A stretch of 59,425 bases of DNA. Origin: Apostichopus parvimensis (lineage: Eukaryota > Echinodermata > Holothuroidea > Aspidochirotida > Stichopodidae). A model generated the notes under the pieces. That model ran no database searches. It was given only the letters and a program-made list of their open reading frames with translations, and was not told where the DNA came from. The DNA is taken from contig KN884772.1 in NCBI GenBank assembly GCA_000934455.1, forward strand, positions 45,227 through 104,651, written 5' to 3'. A program made the position numbers and the translations under genes. This document shows, piece after piece, positions 21,112-33,206 of this stretch (position 1 is its first letter; each line of letters starts with the position of its first letter).

Positions 21112-23715
21112 TTTCCACCTGGTGGTTAGAGAGTAAATAAAAAGTACTTGTTTACACTTTGTAAGAAGTTCTGGAGAAGTGGATGGTTACAGCCTGAATA
21201 TACTATCATAGATACTAAAAAAATAGCTGCGTCAACATTTGAAACCTGAGAGGGCAATAAGTGGGGAGGGGGTTAATATTTTTCTGAGTCATCACCCTAT
21301 AGTTTAAATGGAAAACTGGGACCGCATATAGACAAGGATGATTGGGATCTGGTCGTGAAGGGATGGGTGTTAGATTTTCCAGCTATTGTTTGCCTTAAAT
21401 ATACCATTATTAGGACCTTGTCAATTGCATGTCCCACGCCTTCAACCCCCGGCAGGGTCTGTCATTGACTGATGTGCATCATAAAATTCATGCTAATTGA
21501 TGCACACCACAACCTCACGAAGGTGACACAAATTGATACTCTATAATTATCTGTTATTAGATGAATTGTCTAACAATCAGAATGGGACATGTAATTGACA
21601 TAGTTACACCTAAAACTGCACAAAACTCAATGCAATTCAATTTGCCAAATCAGTAAATACCAATATAGGGCCTAGTGCAATATTTTTCCACAGGTAACGG
21701 CTCCCACCCCGAATGAATTCGTGGTGAGAATACTGCTGAGTATATAATACAAGTAGGCCTATATACTCAAAATTGCCAAATAATGCACCATTTCGTAAAT
21801 AAAGGTTCCTTAATTATAGTTAGTCACTAATTTATCAATGCCCCACACCCAATTCCCACCCCAGGAGTGCAAACACAACATAGTTAAGAGCCCCCTCAAT
21901 GTATTTGTTCCCTCTCTGTGACCAGTCTCTGTGCCCTCCCCTCCCACTGAAACCGAACTACTCCAACGGAACTATGACTACAGAAAATAATGATGTTAGT
22001 ATGCTCTGTATGGAAATAGAATGGGACCAAATCCTAATTTGACATGATGGAAACAGAATTTGCTCATGAATGTCATATAGGGCCTAGTAATTAACATGCT
22101 GAACACTATTTTATTTAGGCCTACCCAATGTAACAAGGTGGGGCCTATTTGCCCGGGTGATTGTACTGCAGTACTGGACCAGCTGTCAGGTAAATACACC
22201 CTAACCACGTATCCTACACCGAACCTTGTCCCCTAACCATGTTCCCTAAACCTACCACATATGTTCTCTAGCCCTAACCCTGTCTGCTAACCCAACCCTG
22301 TTTATCGTGAAATAGGCACAAACCCTACGTGGCATCCGAATCAATAGCTACAACCATTTAACCTGTAGCCTAGGCCATATACAATTTGTAATATGCCTAC
22401 ATGTATTACTAATACAGCTTATAACATTAGCTAGCCTTTGGCCCTTGCCTAACTGAAAAGGCTGGACGTTTTCATTGAATTTGTAGGCACTGGCCTAGGG
22501 TTTGTTGACTTCCCTTCTCTTCGAATGGAATCGGCCAAAGGCATATGCGGGCCTACACTACTCAGATTAAAACGAATTTTACCTACGATTTGAAAACGTT
22601 CTTTTTTAAGGCGAAAATGGTGTCAGAACTCAGCTCTGCTGTCGAAATATTGTGAATTATCGAGCATATCGCATGTACGTACGTACGCGGTGTATACGAT
22701 TATACGTATAGTACACTGCACTCAACGACAGTGATTTGGTTAACATCTGAACTAGATGCCTAGATTTACATACTCCATTTCCGACGTGAAGAATTAACCA
22801 ATCAAATTAATTTTCAGCTCTTACGACAGAATAAATTATTTTCTTTCGTATGCCGTTTGATATAAGTTGATTGGTTTACTTTAAGAGACCTTGTGACATG
22901 TGTAAACAAGGAACAATTGCAGTGCGTCTCAGCATAAAAATTACTATGCTTCGGACATAGGAGAGAAAAGTGGAGCAGAGTCTTAAAGTCTGCTTCTTTA
23001 ATGTGTCTGTCCGTCCGAGATGAGCATTCATACGACTTCAAAAATAGCTTGACTGAATAAGAACAAGCAAACGAGTAGAATGCCGCTTGATAGAAAATAA
23101 ACGGATGTAGTTAAGTGGTTTTAATAGTTTTGTAGAAAGAGAGTTGTAATAAGAACTCAACGTAATCCAGGGACCGCTATTTCGCTGCGGCACTGGTGTT
23201 GCACAGAAAAATGTTGTGTATGCGTACGTACTTATGTGTATGAGCTAAACGCGATATCTCTACAATCGTGTGCCATATGATGACAACATATGGTAGGGAG
23301 TAGCTGGGCCAAGGTTCTGACCTTATAATTTTAAGGCGCAAAATATGATAATAATTAGTATAATTTGCAGAATGTATGCAAGTGAATCAATTTAGATTAG
23401 TAACGTGTAATCTCCACAACCTTGTGTCAGAGGATGAAAAATAATCCAACATATTGGATTTGGGGCCAAAATGTGTGAAGTAATTAGGTTTGTTAACGTT
23501 TTACCTCCAGAACCGTACAATAGATGATGACATCTGGGCCAGAAATGTAAAGCTGTAAAATTTTTATTATGCTTATTTGCATTTTACATCTTATCTATGC
23601 AACCACACAAAATCACCAATATGTTCATAATATTAATTCTCACTTTATATTACTCTTCCCCTTAATCCCGTTTTTTTTATTACGTGTATATTTTTATTAC
23701 GTGTATATGCTCCTA
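21112..23715. other. Non-coding stretch with telomere-like degenerate repeats
   Basis: I found no supported gene in 2.6 kb. Between about 22195 and 22305 there is a run of degenerate CCCTAACC-type units ('accctaacc', 'cccctaacc', 'gccctaacc', 'tgctaaccc'), spaced irregularly like a decayed interstitial telomeric or satellite repeat. The segment near 22675-22690 is a TACG dinucleotide-pair run. Confidence 0.4.
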
Positions 23716-23718
23716 TGG

Positions 23719-24386
23719 CATGGGCGTCAACAGGTGGGGGCGGGGAGTGCCCCTCCCACTTTCAGGAGTGGGGGATATATAATTTGTCGCCCCATCGCCC
23801 CCACCACACTTTTGCGAACAGTAATACAAAATATTAGTCATCATATGCCCGATTTTGAATCACAATTGTTGCGCTGATTCGAGTGGAATCAAACTTGAAA
23901 ATTGTGAAAGACACAATATCCACTTTCATTATCAATAACATTGGATATTAGAACGGCTACCTCCTTGTCCATTAGGTAGGACTAGGACACACAACAAGGG
24001 CGATATTGATATATGTTCCTCTACAATAAGAATTTTGGACGCCAGCCGCGCAGGCAACAATTTAGAACACAATGAGCTCGCGCTAAGCGCGCCAAAATCC
24101 TAGTGTAAACATGTCTTCGACAGGCTAACAATTATTTAATGTGTGTGGATGTACGTATGAACATACCATTGTACAAACCTGTAACCGCCCGCGAGGCGCG
24201 CTTGTTAGATGATTTAATTTCGAAGTTGAAAATGTCCGAAAATACTTATACAGAAGTACATTGGATATATGAACTTATTAGTAATGGGTAAAACATAAAC
24301 AGGGGGGGGGGGATATTTTAAATTATGTCCCACCATCTCAAATCGCGGGGGCACTCCCCCACTATCCACCCCCAGGATTGCCCGTG
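23719..24386. mobile_element. Non-autonomous DNA element (MITE) with imperfect inverted ends
   Basis: The left end (ATGGGCG...GTGGGGGCGGGGAGTGCCCC) is inverted at the right end (GGGGGCACTCCCCCACTATCCACCCCC...GCCCGTG). GC-rich ends with 'AGTGCCCC' resemble hAT-type MITEs I associate with echinoderms. The interior is non-coding with CpG-rich patches. A target duplication is not clear, so the exact boundaries are approximate. Confidence 0.5.
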
Positions 24387-24624
24387 TAACCTACTTTAAA
24401 AAAAAAAGGTATACTTCCCTACGTTTAACGTGGAAACAACAGTGAATGTTACCAGAACATACAATCATCGATAATTGTCTCCCATTCATAATCTACCATC
24501 AATTCCTATCGATTAAGCCACGCCTATACCAGCAGCCAGGCTTCGTGGAAACCGAGTCGAGAAACTGGGCAACAGCCGCTTTGCTGTCGGTATATTTCAA
24601 AGGTCCCAGACTGGACGTATTTCA

Positions 24625-24647
24625 GAGACGTCGGAACATAGAGACGT
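24625..24647. repeat. Left remnant of a 16-bp satellite
   Basis: One and a half units of GAGACGTCGGAACATA lie here. The rest of the array resumes at 25348, on the other side of a LINE fragment. Confidence 0.8.
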
Positions 24648-25347
24648 GTCACCATACATGAATCTGAGGTAGAGCGAACATCAAGAACTGAATACCTAGG
24701 AGTATGCATTGATTACAATCTAACGTACACGTCGCATATCTCAAATCTTGAGAATAGTGTATTATTTTGTATCAAGTCTTGCCTACATTGTGTCATTCTT
24801 TAATGAAGGTGCAAGGAAAAATGTGTTCAGCTCCTGTATGGTATCACTTTATATCATCTTCTGACAAGCATAGACTGATGAGATTCCTTAAGTATACTTC
24901 ACGTATATTGAATGTAAGCCAGCTATCACTGAAGGATCAAGTAAACACAGCTGCAAAGAATGAATTTGTAAGGATGACAAATAAAATTAGAGATGACAAA
25001 GATCAGCCACTACATGGGCCACTTAATTGTATGTTGGTGAAAGCTACCAGGAATCTTAGGAACCCTCATATCTTGCCAAAATATAAAATGCAACTTTATA
25101 AGAACTCTTTCATCTACCGTGCTGCAATATACATTGAATTTGCTAATTTGGAACCTTTCATTTAATTTTACTAATTGTTTCACCTAGTTCTAGTAATGTA
25201 CATAGTTTTAACGCTTTCTTCATGTGCAATAATTTCAACATCTTATCTATCATGGTTTTCATATTAATTTTTTTTAATTTGACATGTGTACTCCTTTTTA
25301 TAAATATGCTATATTTATACTGGTTTCAATAAATGAAATGAAAAATG
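24648..25347 (+). mobile_element. Second LINE type, reverse-transcriptase C-terminal fragment
   Basis: In two frames (24651-24782, then 24767-25165) the fragment encodes a non-LTR reverse-transcriptase tail: TEYLGVCIDYNLTYTSHISN (the classic 'KYLGV-D' block), YTSRILNVSQLSLKDQVN, HGPLNCMLVKATRN and a stop after FANLEPFI. The 3' UTR ends in an ATAAATGAAATGAAAAATG tail, which is microsatellite-like and unlike the main LINE family. The block pattern fits the Jockey/CR1 group. It is 5'-truncated and frameshifted. It interrupts a 16-bp satellite. Confidence 0.7.
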
Positions 25348-25449
25348 ACATAGAGACGTCGGAACATAGAGACGTCGGAACATAGAGACGTCGGAACATA
25401 GAGACGTCGGAACATAGAGACGTCGGAACATAGAGACGTCGGAACATAC
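25348..25449. repeat. 16-bp satellite, six units
   Basis: There are six near-perfect head-to-tail copies of GAGACGTCGGAACATA (unit starts every 16 bases from 25353), each containing the palindrome GACGTC. Confidence 0.95.
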
Positions 25450-26867
25450 AGTCGAATTTTCATTCGATACTTTTATAAACATAAGTCACATCTGTTATCG
25501 CGCGACATCTTGTGACGTTGCCGGGGGAACCGCGGGAACCTGTCTGATACAAAATCAGTGCAAAACATATACTTCTAAGATCCCTGTAACAAACGAATTA
25601 AGACTTGGATCTGAATAAAAACTTACAAAATTGTGCTACCTTCCGTCTTTCTCCTATCAAGGAATAAAATAGCAGCATTTACTGTGTAGAGTATATGAGC
25701 GGCCTTCGCATCGTTCCCCCCGTGACGTGTCAATGAAGGTGAAATTCCTTAGTAGTAAATTTAAATATGTTACCTGTAGTTTTTTAAATAGCCATTCACG
25801 TTACTAACGTGCATAACCATAAACACACGAAGCGGGGTCGGGCGGGGCTTTACCCCAGTCAAAATATTGGGGGCTTAAGTATGCTTCCGCCATCCACTTC
25901 AAGGTAAAACACCTTATTTATTCTCTTTGTGGATATATTAAATATATATATGAATGATAGGTCACAATGTGGTACTAGATAGCATACGATCCATAGTTTC
26001 TCAAACCAGTTTCAGCTTGAGAGGCATGCCAAAATTCTCATCAATACCAGCGGAGAGTGTTATAGGCCTACTTGTATACGCGCGCATGTTTAGGCAAGTT
26101 TAGGGGCAAACATTTCTGGCACGCGCCCAGTTGTTAAACCCCTGGACATTTTGAAAATGCCCATCCGAAGTTGTATCCGTAAACTGTTTGAAAAGTTCAT
26201 ACCCAGGCTTTCTGTCTTGGGGGCCGCTTGGGAATGTTTAATTTGTGTGAACATTAAGTGCCATACACGCACGCACCACATGCTACGAATAATTTCTTAT
26301 TGTCGATACGTAGTGATCACTGCTAATTACATTTTCAGTATTGCATAGCAAACGAGAGGGCAAATCATGTGCAATGTCCGTTTACACAAATTTCCGATAA
26401 TTTTAGACCATTAAATGATACATTTCGTTCTCAAAATTTATAGGCTATTTATTTAGCTTGCATCATTGTATGCTAGTTATGGTGACTATATGTGTCAAAG
26501 TGACATATTTTGTGATAATTTTCGCTAAAAATGTTTCAAATTTTGGTCAAGATTCACCTTTTTTCCAAGTTTGACAATAATCGCTTATACATATTTTATG
26601 GTCCCAAAATTTACCAAAAAGAAATTTTCCCAAACATTTTTATTATCTTAATAAATTTTTTGACACGTGATGCTAAAAGATGTTTAGTTTTCCACAAAAA
26701 AAACATCCTTTTGTCACATTTCAGCTCTCCACCAAATTTTTAAAGTAATCCGCCATTCGTATTTCATTAGATATTTCAGAAAACCCATGAAAAATCTCAC
26801 GCACACACAGAAATATGCACAAACACGAACAGTGGTAGCGTGTATCCCTTACTTGTGACCCCCTTGT
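25450..26867. other. Non-coding stretch
   Basis: I see no supported gene in this AT-rich interval. Confidence 0.5.
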
Positions 26868-28018
26868 GCTTTTTACGTGACCCGCCATGCGGGATACAAA
26901 ACGTCACGGCCAAACGGCACTACCGAACCATCCCATACTGACAAACGAAACTCAGGTCAAGCGAGCCAAAAACCTTCGCCCCCGCCGACCTGCAGAGACA
27001 AAACCCCCCACTCAAACATTCAAAAAATTACAAAAGGACGACCCGCACGCAGCGAAACGAAAAACCCCTCCCCAGCACACCAGCGTCCAAAGAAGGCAGC
27101 CCCAGATAAACGGCGAAATCGCCTTCAATTTGAAGGCCAGGACTGCCTGCCAACTGGCAAATTTCCTCCTGAAAACCACATTACATCTATTCCGCCAAAC
27201 ATGTTTTTTTACAATAGAGCAAACAAAAATAATGCGGTGCAACACCGCAACCGAACAAACTGGAGGGTCTACCCCATATAAAATAAAGCCCTGTCCTACC
27301 GACCATGAACGGTCTCCCGTAACACGGTCGGTCCGGGTCTGGAACCACTCCCATAAGTTTAATACAAAGCAACAATGCCAAAAAAAATGAGCGGTACTCT
27401 CTAAGCTGTCACAGCCGGTCCTTGGGCACAGTCCATCACCCAATCGCCAATGATATCTTTTTAGGTTGGTCACCAAGGCACCGTGTGCAATTCTCCATGC
27501 AAGATCACGGAGCCTGCAACCATTCAGCCTTGAATGCACCGAACGCCATACTTCGGCAGAATGACGTCCCTGGACAAAAATTGCATTCAAGGCCCTATCC
27601 CGCAACGAACTGTGAACGAGGGCCGGCTGTGACAGGTCAACAGGGGGCAACTCAATCAGAGCGGAGCAAATGACACGCACCATCCTGCTTGGAGTACTAC
27701 TATGCGGTTCTCTGTTGCTAAACAGCGCCGGGACCCATCGACGCAGGTGCAAACCGCCCCAAAAACGTAGAAAATATGAACAAGGCAACCCTGGGTCAGT
27801 TACCGCTACAAACAACTGCTTTAATAACAAAAAGGTCAATTTGCTTCCCAGATGAACCACCCCTAACCCCCACCCTTCTCCAGTTTTTGGTACATTACCG
27901 CCCTTTTGACAAGCTCTGTACCACCCGACCAAATAAATGAAAATATCGCTCTCTCCAACCCGCACCAGGACGCGACGCGGAATTGGATACACCGCGCCCG
28001 AGTACCACAAGATGTACC
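26868..28018 (-). mobile_element. LINE copy F, about 1.15 kb, 5'-truncated
   Basis: The minus-strand reading frame 28022-27012 runs from SGAVYPIPRRVLVR through LTFLLLKQLFVAVTDPGLPC, the CPRTGCDSLESTAHFFWHC finger and VLHRIIFVCSIVKKHV to the 3' end, which matches the other copies (...CGTAAAAAGC at 26868). A small internal deletion near 27131-27145 removes the 'VKSDIRLKIEG' part. The 5' junction near 28018 abuts sequence that is duplicated around the assembly gap, and no target duplication was found. Confidence 0.85.
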
Positions 28019-28027
28019 CCATATACT

Positions 28028-28267
28028 ATAGATTACCCCTTGATGGCCGCTACTCACACGCACCGACCATTTCCATTGCAACCGCTGTTATGGTGATAGG
28101 CAATGGTGTTTACAGGTCCAATNNNNNNNNNNNNNNNNNNNNNNNNNNNNNNNNNNNNNNNNNNNNNNNNNNATAGATTACCCCTTGATGGCCGCTACTC
28201 ACACGCACCGACCATTTCCATTGCAACCGCTGTTATGGTGATAGGCAATGGTGTTTACAGGTCCAAT
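28028..28267. other. Assembly gap (50 N) flanked by an exact 95-bp repeat
   Basis: Bases 28028-28122 and 28173-28267 appear identical over 95 bp and enclose 28123-28172 as Ns. This is the usual signature of two contig ends that overlap but were not merged, so one of the two copies is probably artificial. Confidence 0.85.
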
Positions 28268-29061
28268 TGCAAATCAATTCGGGCGATGAGATAAAAAAAA
28301 TCAAAAAATACGTCAACATTATCTAACATGACGCGCGCAGCGGGAATTTGTTAGGCACTTTTGTTCGTCTATATCAAAATTTGGCAGTTCTGAGAACAGA
28401 CATACGCGCCCTACTATTTTGTTTTTGCATGGTCCTTTTAGGGGCGCATTTTTAATTCGGAGGAGGGCCTCAAATCGCCGAACGTACCCGGGGAAAGGTG
28501 GGGTGGTGAGGGAAGGTGCTTGGCCTAGATCCACTGCTGTAGAGGTCTTTTAGGTGGATCAAGCAATGTAGCTGCGTTTATACAATTTGGGGACAGGGGC
28601 GTGGCCAATCTAAATATTTTAGGGTTCAAAATTATTTCACGGGGGAGGGGCTGTGATCTAAGTGGAGCGCCACCATTGGTTGGCGCGTAGCGTAGCGACG
28701 AAATTTTTGTCAAAAATGCCTCCCAGATTACAGGAAAATGGTATTTTCCACGCCTTGTAGGCCTAAGTTGTTATTTTAGACACAGTGTTACATGGGTTCC
28801 CTGTCACATACACACGTCGCAGCATATTGTATAGCTGGAAGACAGTGTAAATTATTATTTATACAAGGGGATACTTTTGTTATATAGTTGCTCAATCAGT
28901 CCTGACCTATTTATGTTCTAAATACAAAATCTAATTATATACCATTTAACCATTGCAACATAAGCAACAAGCAACATAAGCAATTGAAAGGCACCGCAAA
29001 CCTGACGGGCGGAAGTTGAAATTCGTAATGCGCGACACCATTTAAGCGGAGCGCAACCATT
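28268..29061. other. Repeat-rich non-coding stretch; paralogous empty target
   Basis: There is no gene. Bases 28663-28690 (GGAGCGCCACCATTGGTTGG then CGCGTAG) closely match the sequence on either side of the 9.7-kb transposon (29047-29067 joined to 38765-38776), and the similarity continues for several tens of bases (28720-28745 against 38799-38824). The transposon therefore sits in a copy of a dispersed repeat. Confidence 0.6.
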
Positions 29062-29067
29062 GGTTGG
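29062..29067. repeat. Target-site duplication, left copy (GGTTGG)
   Basis: The six bases GGTTGG immediately precede the transposon's TACGGAAGCC end and are repeated at 38765-38770. Confidence 0.85.
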
Positions 29068-29651
29068 TACGGAAGCCCATTAGGGCCAAGGTTGTTTTTT
29101 TCCCCTTGAAATCCGAAATCCTTATTTTAAAATCCGAAATCGGTTTTTTAAAATCCGAAATCCTTATTTTAAAATCCGAAATCGGTTTTTTAAAATCCGA
29201 AATCCTTATTTTTAAATCCGAAATCTATTTTTCGAAATCCGAAATCTGTTTTTTCAAATCCGAAATCCTTATTTTAAAATCCTAAATCTATTTTTGGAAA
29301 TCAGAAATCTGTTTTTGAAAATCCGCAATTTATTTTTCAAAATCCGAAATCCTTATTTTAAAAACCGAAATCTATTTTTGGAAATCCGAAATCTATTTGT
29401 CTAAATCCGAAATCTATTTTTTTAATGTACGGCAGTACGGGCGACTTTTGCAGTCGTTGCTAGTGTTATCAAAGTGTTAGCTATTGACAACATAGTGACA
29501 AACTACGCGCCGTTTTCTGAAAGCGCCTGGGTATTCGAGGCTATATGTATGTCAGTAGGGCCTGGGATTTGTATCCCTCCTAACACTGTGCTAGCCTGCG
29601 ACCCAACTTTTCAACGAATGATCGTAGAGACCAACGGCGATCCATGGCCAA
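29068..29651 (+). repeat. Left terminal inverted repeat with 21-22-bp tandem motifs
   Basis: The outer 40 bases are unique sequence. From about 29107 to 29425 follow roughly 15 copies of a 21-22-bp unit, AAATCCGAAATC plus a T-rich spacer (CTTATTTTAA, GGTTTTTTAA or TATTTTT variants). The inner 220 bases (29430-29651) are unique and nearly identical to the right arm. Arrays of this kind commonly serve as transposase-binding sites; that role is inferred. Confidence 0.85.
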
Positions 29652-29736
29652 GACAGCGTTTGTAACATTAATTATTGTTCATTGTAAAGTTTGTTGAAGG
29701 CCAATGCTGCATCATTCATCTTGCATCCATGTTAAG

Positions 29737-31341
29737 ATGGCGGGGCGTGAAGATTTGACAAAGGGTTATTTCCAGCTTGGGCTATCAAACTTAGAAATAC
29801 GGATAATTTTGGGCAAAAACCATTTAATAAAAATCAGCGAACGTCGTCTCAAGAGACTTTTGAATCGGATAAACCTTTTTCGCCGAAAGTTGGTAGTGGT
29901 AGATTTTTTGGAAAGGGAGTTAGCAGGATCGGGGCAGTTGCACGGGTATCGATGGATGCACCACAGATGCCAACAGCACGGTTTAAATGTAAACAGAGAA
30001 ACTATAAGGATACTTCTCTCTATACTAGATCCTGACGGAGTAGATCAGAGAAGGAGGAGGCTTGTGAGGCGTCGGTATGTTACCCGAGGACCCAATTTTG
30101 TTTGGCATATTGATGGATGGGATAAGTTGAAGCCATTTGGTGTGGCTGTACATGGATGTATTGATGGCTTCTCCCGGAGTATTATTTGGCTGAACGCCTA
30201 TTATACAAATAACAACACAAGAATCATTGCAAGGTATTACATCGAAGAAGTAGCCAAAAGAAACGGATGTCCAAGAATGATACGAGCTGACAGAGGCACT
30301 GAGAATTATGTCGCTTGTCACATGCAGAGGTATTTAAGAAGGCACGGGGTTGATGCACAGGTTCACAACAGCTTCATATATGGTACTAGCGTAACTAATC
30401 TCTTTGGTTTCTTACGAGAAGAGGGACATTTCTGTGGGGACGAAGTACACAAAAATCTCATCAGATTGTGCTTCAAGAAAAAGATCAGGTAAGAAATGCG
30501 GCTGTCAAACATGAAATTTTCCAGTATAGCCTTTACATTTATATCTACTTGGTACACTCTTCCACCAAAGACATAAACAGCTCTAGGAAGAACGGGCACA
30601 GCAGGGAACATTTTGGGTGGCCATTAACCCCATCCTTTCTGGGCCCATCAATTCCTTACGCGCCTTTAAATACATACGTATACTCCCACCTTTTAAAACG
30701 TACGTAAACAATCACATACTTGCTGTGTTTATTTTTTTGCCAGGCCTGCAACTGCTGTTGCTCTGTTTGTTAAGACAGGGGAAATTTTACCTTCAGACAA
30801 TAGAGTAGAGTTCTGTAGCCAGGGGCTGCCTTCTGCTCAGGCCCAAATAGATGCAATCGGTCCTATGTGCCTTTGAAACCGTTCTGAACAAAAGGATTCA
30901 CATATATATGTTGGGCTCTTTCATTTTATTAATGTAAGGGAAGCTCTACATCGAAATTTCATTTCATTCTTTTCTTCCATCTTTTTGTTGTTGTATTCTC
31001 AGGATGAATTGGACAAAGTTTGTATGGAATGCAACTTCCATTATATACGGCGTTCAAGGCTCCATCATCGACCATTTGGGAGGCCGTTTGTTATGAGTAT
31101 GTTGCCTGAGGTCTACCGAACACGAGATTACATCTATGGTGTTCATCAGTTGGAACTCGATGTTTGCAGAGGAGAATGTGAATTTCGTTCCGCATTCCCT
31201 TGTGACGAAGACATTTTTCATCTATGTGGCATCCTTGCTGAAGAGCTGGACTTAAACGTGCCAGAAGATGCAATGGGAGCAGCAGTAGACTTGTATTTGG
31301 TTCTTCGTCGAAATATCAGAAGAGAACTCGATCTGCCATAG
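29737..31341 (+). pseudogene. Integrase-core (DDE) transposase of the 9.7-kb element, two exons
   Basis: Exon 1 (29737-30488) starts at MAGREDLTKGYFQLG. It has a helix-turn-helix-like N-terminus, a basic linker (QRRRRLVRRRYV) and an integrase fold: PNFVWHIDGWDKLKPFG (first Asp), FSRSIIWLNAYYTNNNTR, MIRADRGTENYV (second Asp). After SFIYGTSVTN the frame jumps straight to LFGFLREEGHFCGDEVHKN. Relatives have an intervening block starting NQRIE with the catalytic Glu and about 19 residues, which is missing here. Exon 1 ends at a consensus donor (CAG|GTAAGA). The intron runs 30489-31002. Exon 2 (31003-31341) begins DELDKVCMECNFHYIRRSR and ends RRELDLP. Joining the exons as seen shifts the frame by one base (ATC AG|GAT where ATC CAG is expected). 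The family cuts and inserts element ends. This copy should be inactive. Confidence 0.85.
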
Positions 31342-33206
31342 CAAATTGACCATATATGTGACTGAAAGATAGGTAATAACGCCTGATTTAGTTTTGAACA
31401 AAATCTTGAGGGATGCAGATGTCGGTATAGTTTCAAAAAGCAATGAACAAGAATCAAAGAAATATCACTGTTCTTTCTTTCTTTCTTTATGCACAACTTT
31501 AACTGAAACATGAAATGCAATTCAAAACACCAAGATGAAACATAATGTCAGGAACAATAATGTTAAGAATAATTTCATACACAACTTACATCTGAAACCA
31601 TTAGGGTTATTTGCTATAAAAAAAAAAGCAAAATGGAAAGGATTAGTAAGGTATGACCAGTACATTTTCAAAGTTAACAACATGGTTGGGTTAACCTTTT
31701 ATAGTATGTTTTATGACAAATGATGCTGAGAAACAGTCCAATAAATGTAATATTGCCTAGAAGTTGTAGTTATCTTGTCGTCAGTCGAAGAACGATAACA
31801 TCCAGTTCATACCTCCTACATTGTTCCCAGGTCTTGCAAATCTTTAGGAAGATGTTATTTGCTTCGAAATAATTTTAAGGATGATCATACCTTTCACATT
31901 AGAACCACAAAACAGTAGAAAAAGGCAAATTTTCTGTACTCATACCTTAAGTAATAATAACAACACAAGCCCCCCCCCCCCCAATAAAATCAAGCACAAC
32001 AAGACAGAAATAAGTCTAACATATTTTATTTTCAACATTTGAACGCACAAACCGCAGATTAATCTGCTCCTAGCAACCACCATTCACATATTCTTTCTGC
32101 AAACGCAATCTCGAATGTTCAAGAAGATATATCAACTTCCTTAGGTAGAGCTTTGGAGAAAAATGACATGAAACATTAAAATAAGCAAAGTTGAAGGGGA
32201 TTCACCTTCCTTTCAACCCCATGTTTGTCATCCAGAAAGCTTTACTTACACCCGAGTTTACTGTCTCTTAACCAAATGTAGAAAGAAATAAGAATTGTGC
32301 TACATGCATTTGGTTCATACAATGTACTCACTTCCTGTAAAGGAAAGAAAAAATATGTAATGTAATGATATCTGTAACATGCAAAACATATAAAGGAGAT
32401 ATATAAAGAATTTGTTCTGGAAATCTTGTATTAAGAAGCATGTATTAAGAAATCATAGTTGTTAAAAAGACATAAAGACCTCAATTAATACAGGGGAATT
32501 TTTCAGAGTGGTAGTCATATTTAGCTTTCCTTTTCCTCACTTGTAATGGATAAAACACTAAAAAAAAAATTCACATCATTCGGGAGGAGGGGACTGTTCA
32601 GGCTGTAAACCTATCATGCAGGCTGATGAACACCTGAACACAACAAAGTCAATTATCACTTTCTAACGATACAACTCAAGTCAATTTCATATCATTACTG
32701 TAAAAAGAACTTTTTTCTGTTCTTGCTGATGAAAAATGATATAGCTCATCAAAAACAGTTTACTACTGATCAAAAATGAACAAAAGTAAAAGGCTATTTA
32801 ACACAGAACACTAAAAACACACTTCATGTAAAGCTGTGTGTAAACTATTACAAACAACATAATAAAATTCTGTAACAAGTTGCTTATCGTCATCTAAAGA
32901 AATACAGGAAGCTTTTTTTCTAATGAATACTTTCTATGAGGTCTTCACCTCCCATGGATAACATCTAAACTAGACACTCTGAAACAAATGCGAGGTCATC
33001 ACACAAGGAATGTGCACACATTGAGGGAAACCTTTTGGAGTGCGGTTCACTTTCCTTCACAGTGAAAATACTGTATTTTAGTTTTCTTGCTGAGGGAACG
33101 ATGATACAGTAGCTGAAATATGCTTTGCAACTGTTCAAAATAAACAAACATCTCTAAAACACAAATTTGTACATAACAGCAGTGGATAGACCTCATAATG
33201 TTACTA
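31342..33206. other. Non-coding centre of the 9.7-kb element
   Basis: The convergent 3' ends of the two genes flank this AT-rich region. It contains a C-run (31972-31982) and no supported exon. It probably holds both polyadenylation regions, but I could not assign specific signals with confidence. Confidence 0.45.

Noticed and set aside
25348-25449. CRISPR-like array
   Set aside because: The repeats are contiguous 16-bp units without spacers, in a eukaryotic context.
29474-29665. A 63-codon frame (MLAIDNIVTNYAPFSES...) mirrored at 38370-38179
   Set aside because: It lies in the unique block of both inverted repeats. The mirrored similarity follows from TIR identity, and the C-termini diverge by frameshift, so it is not evidence for a gene.
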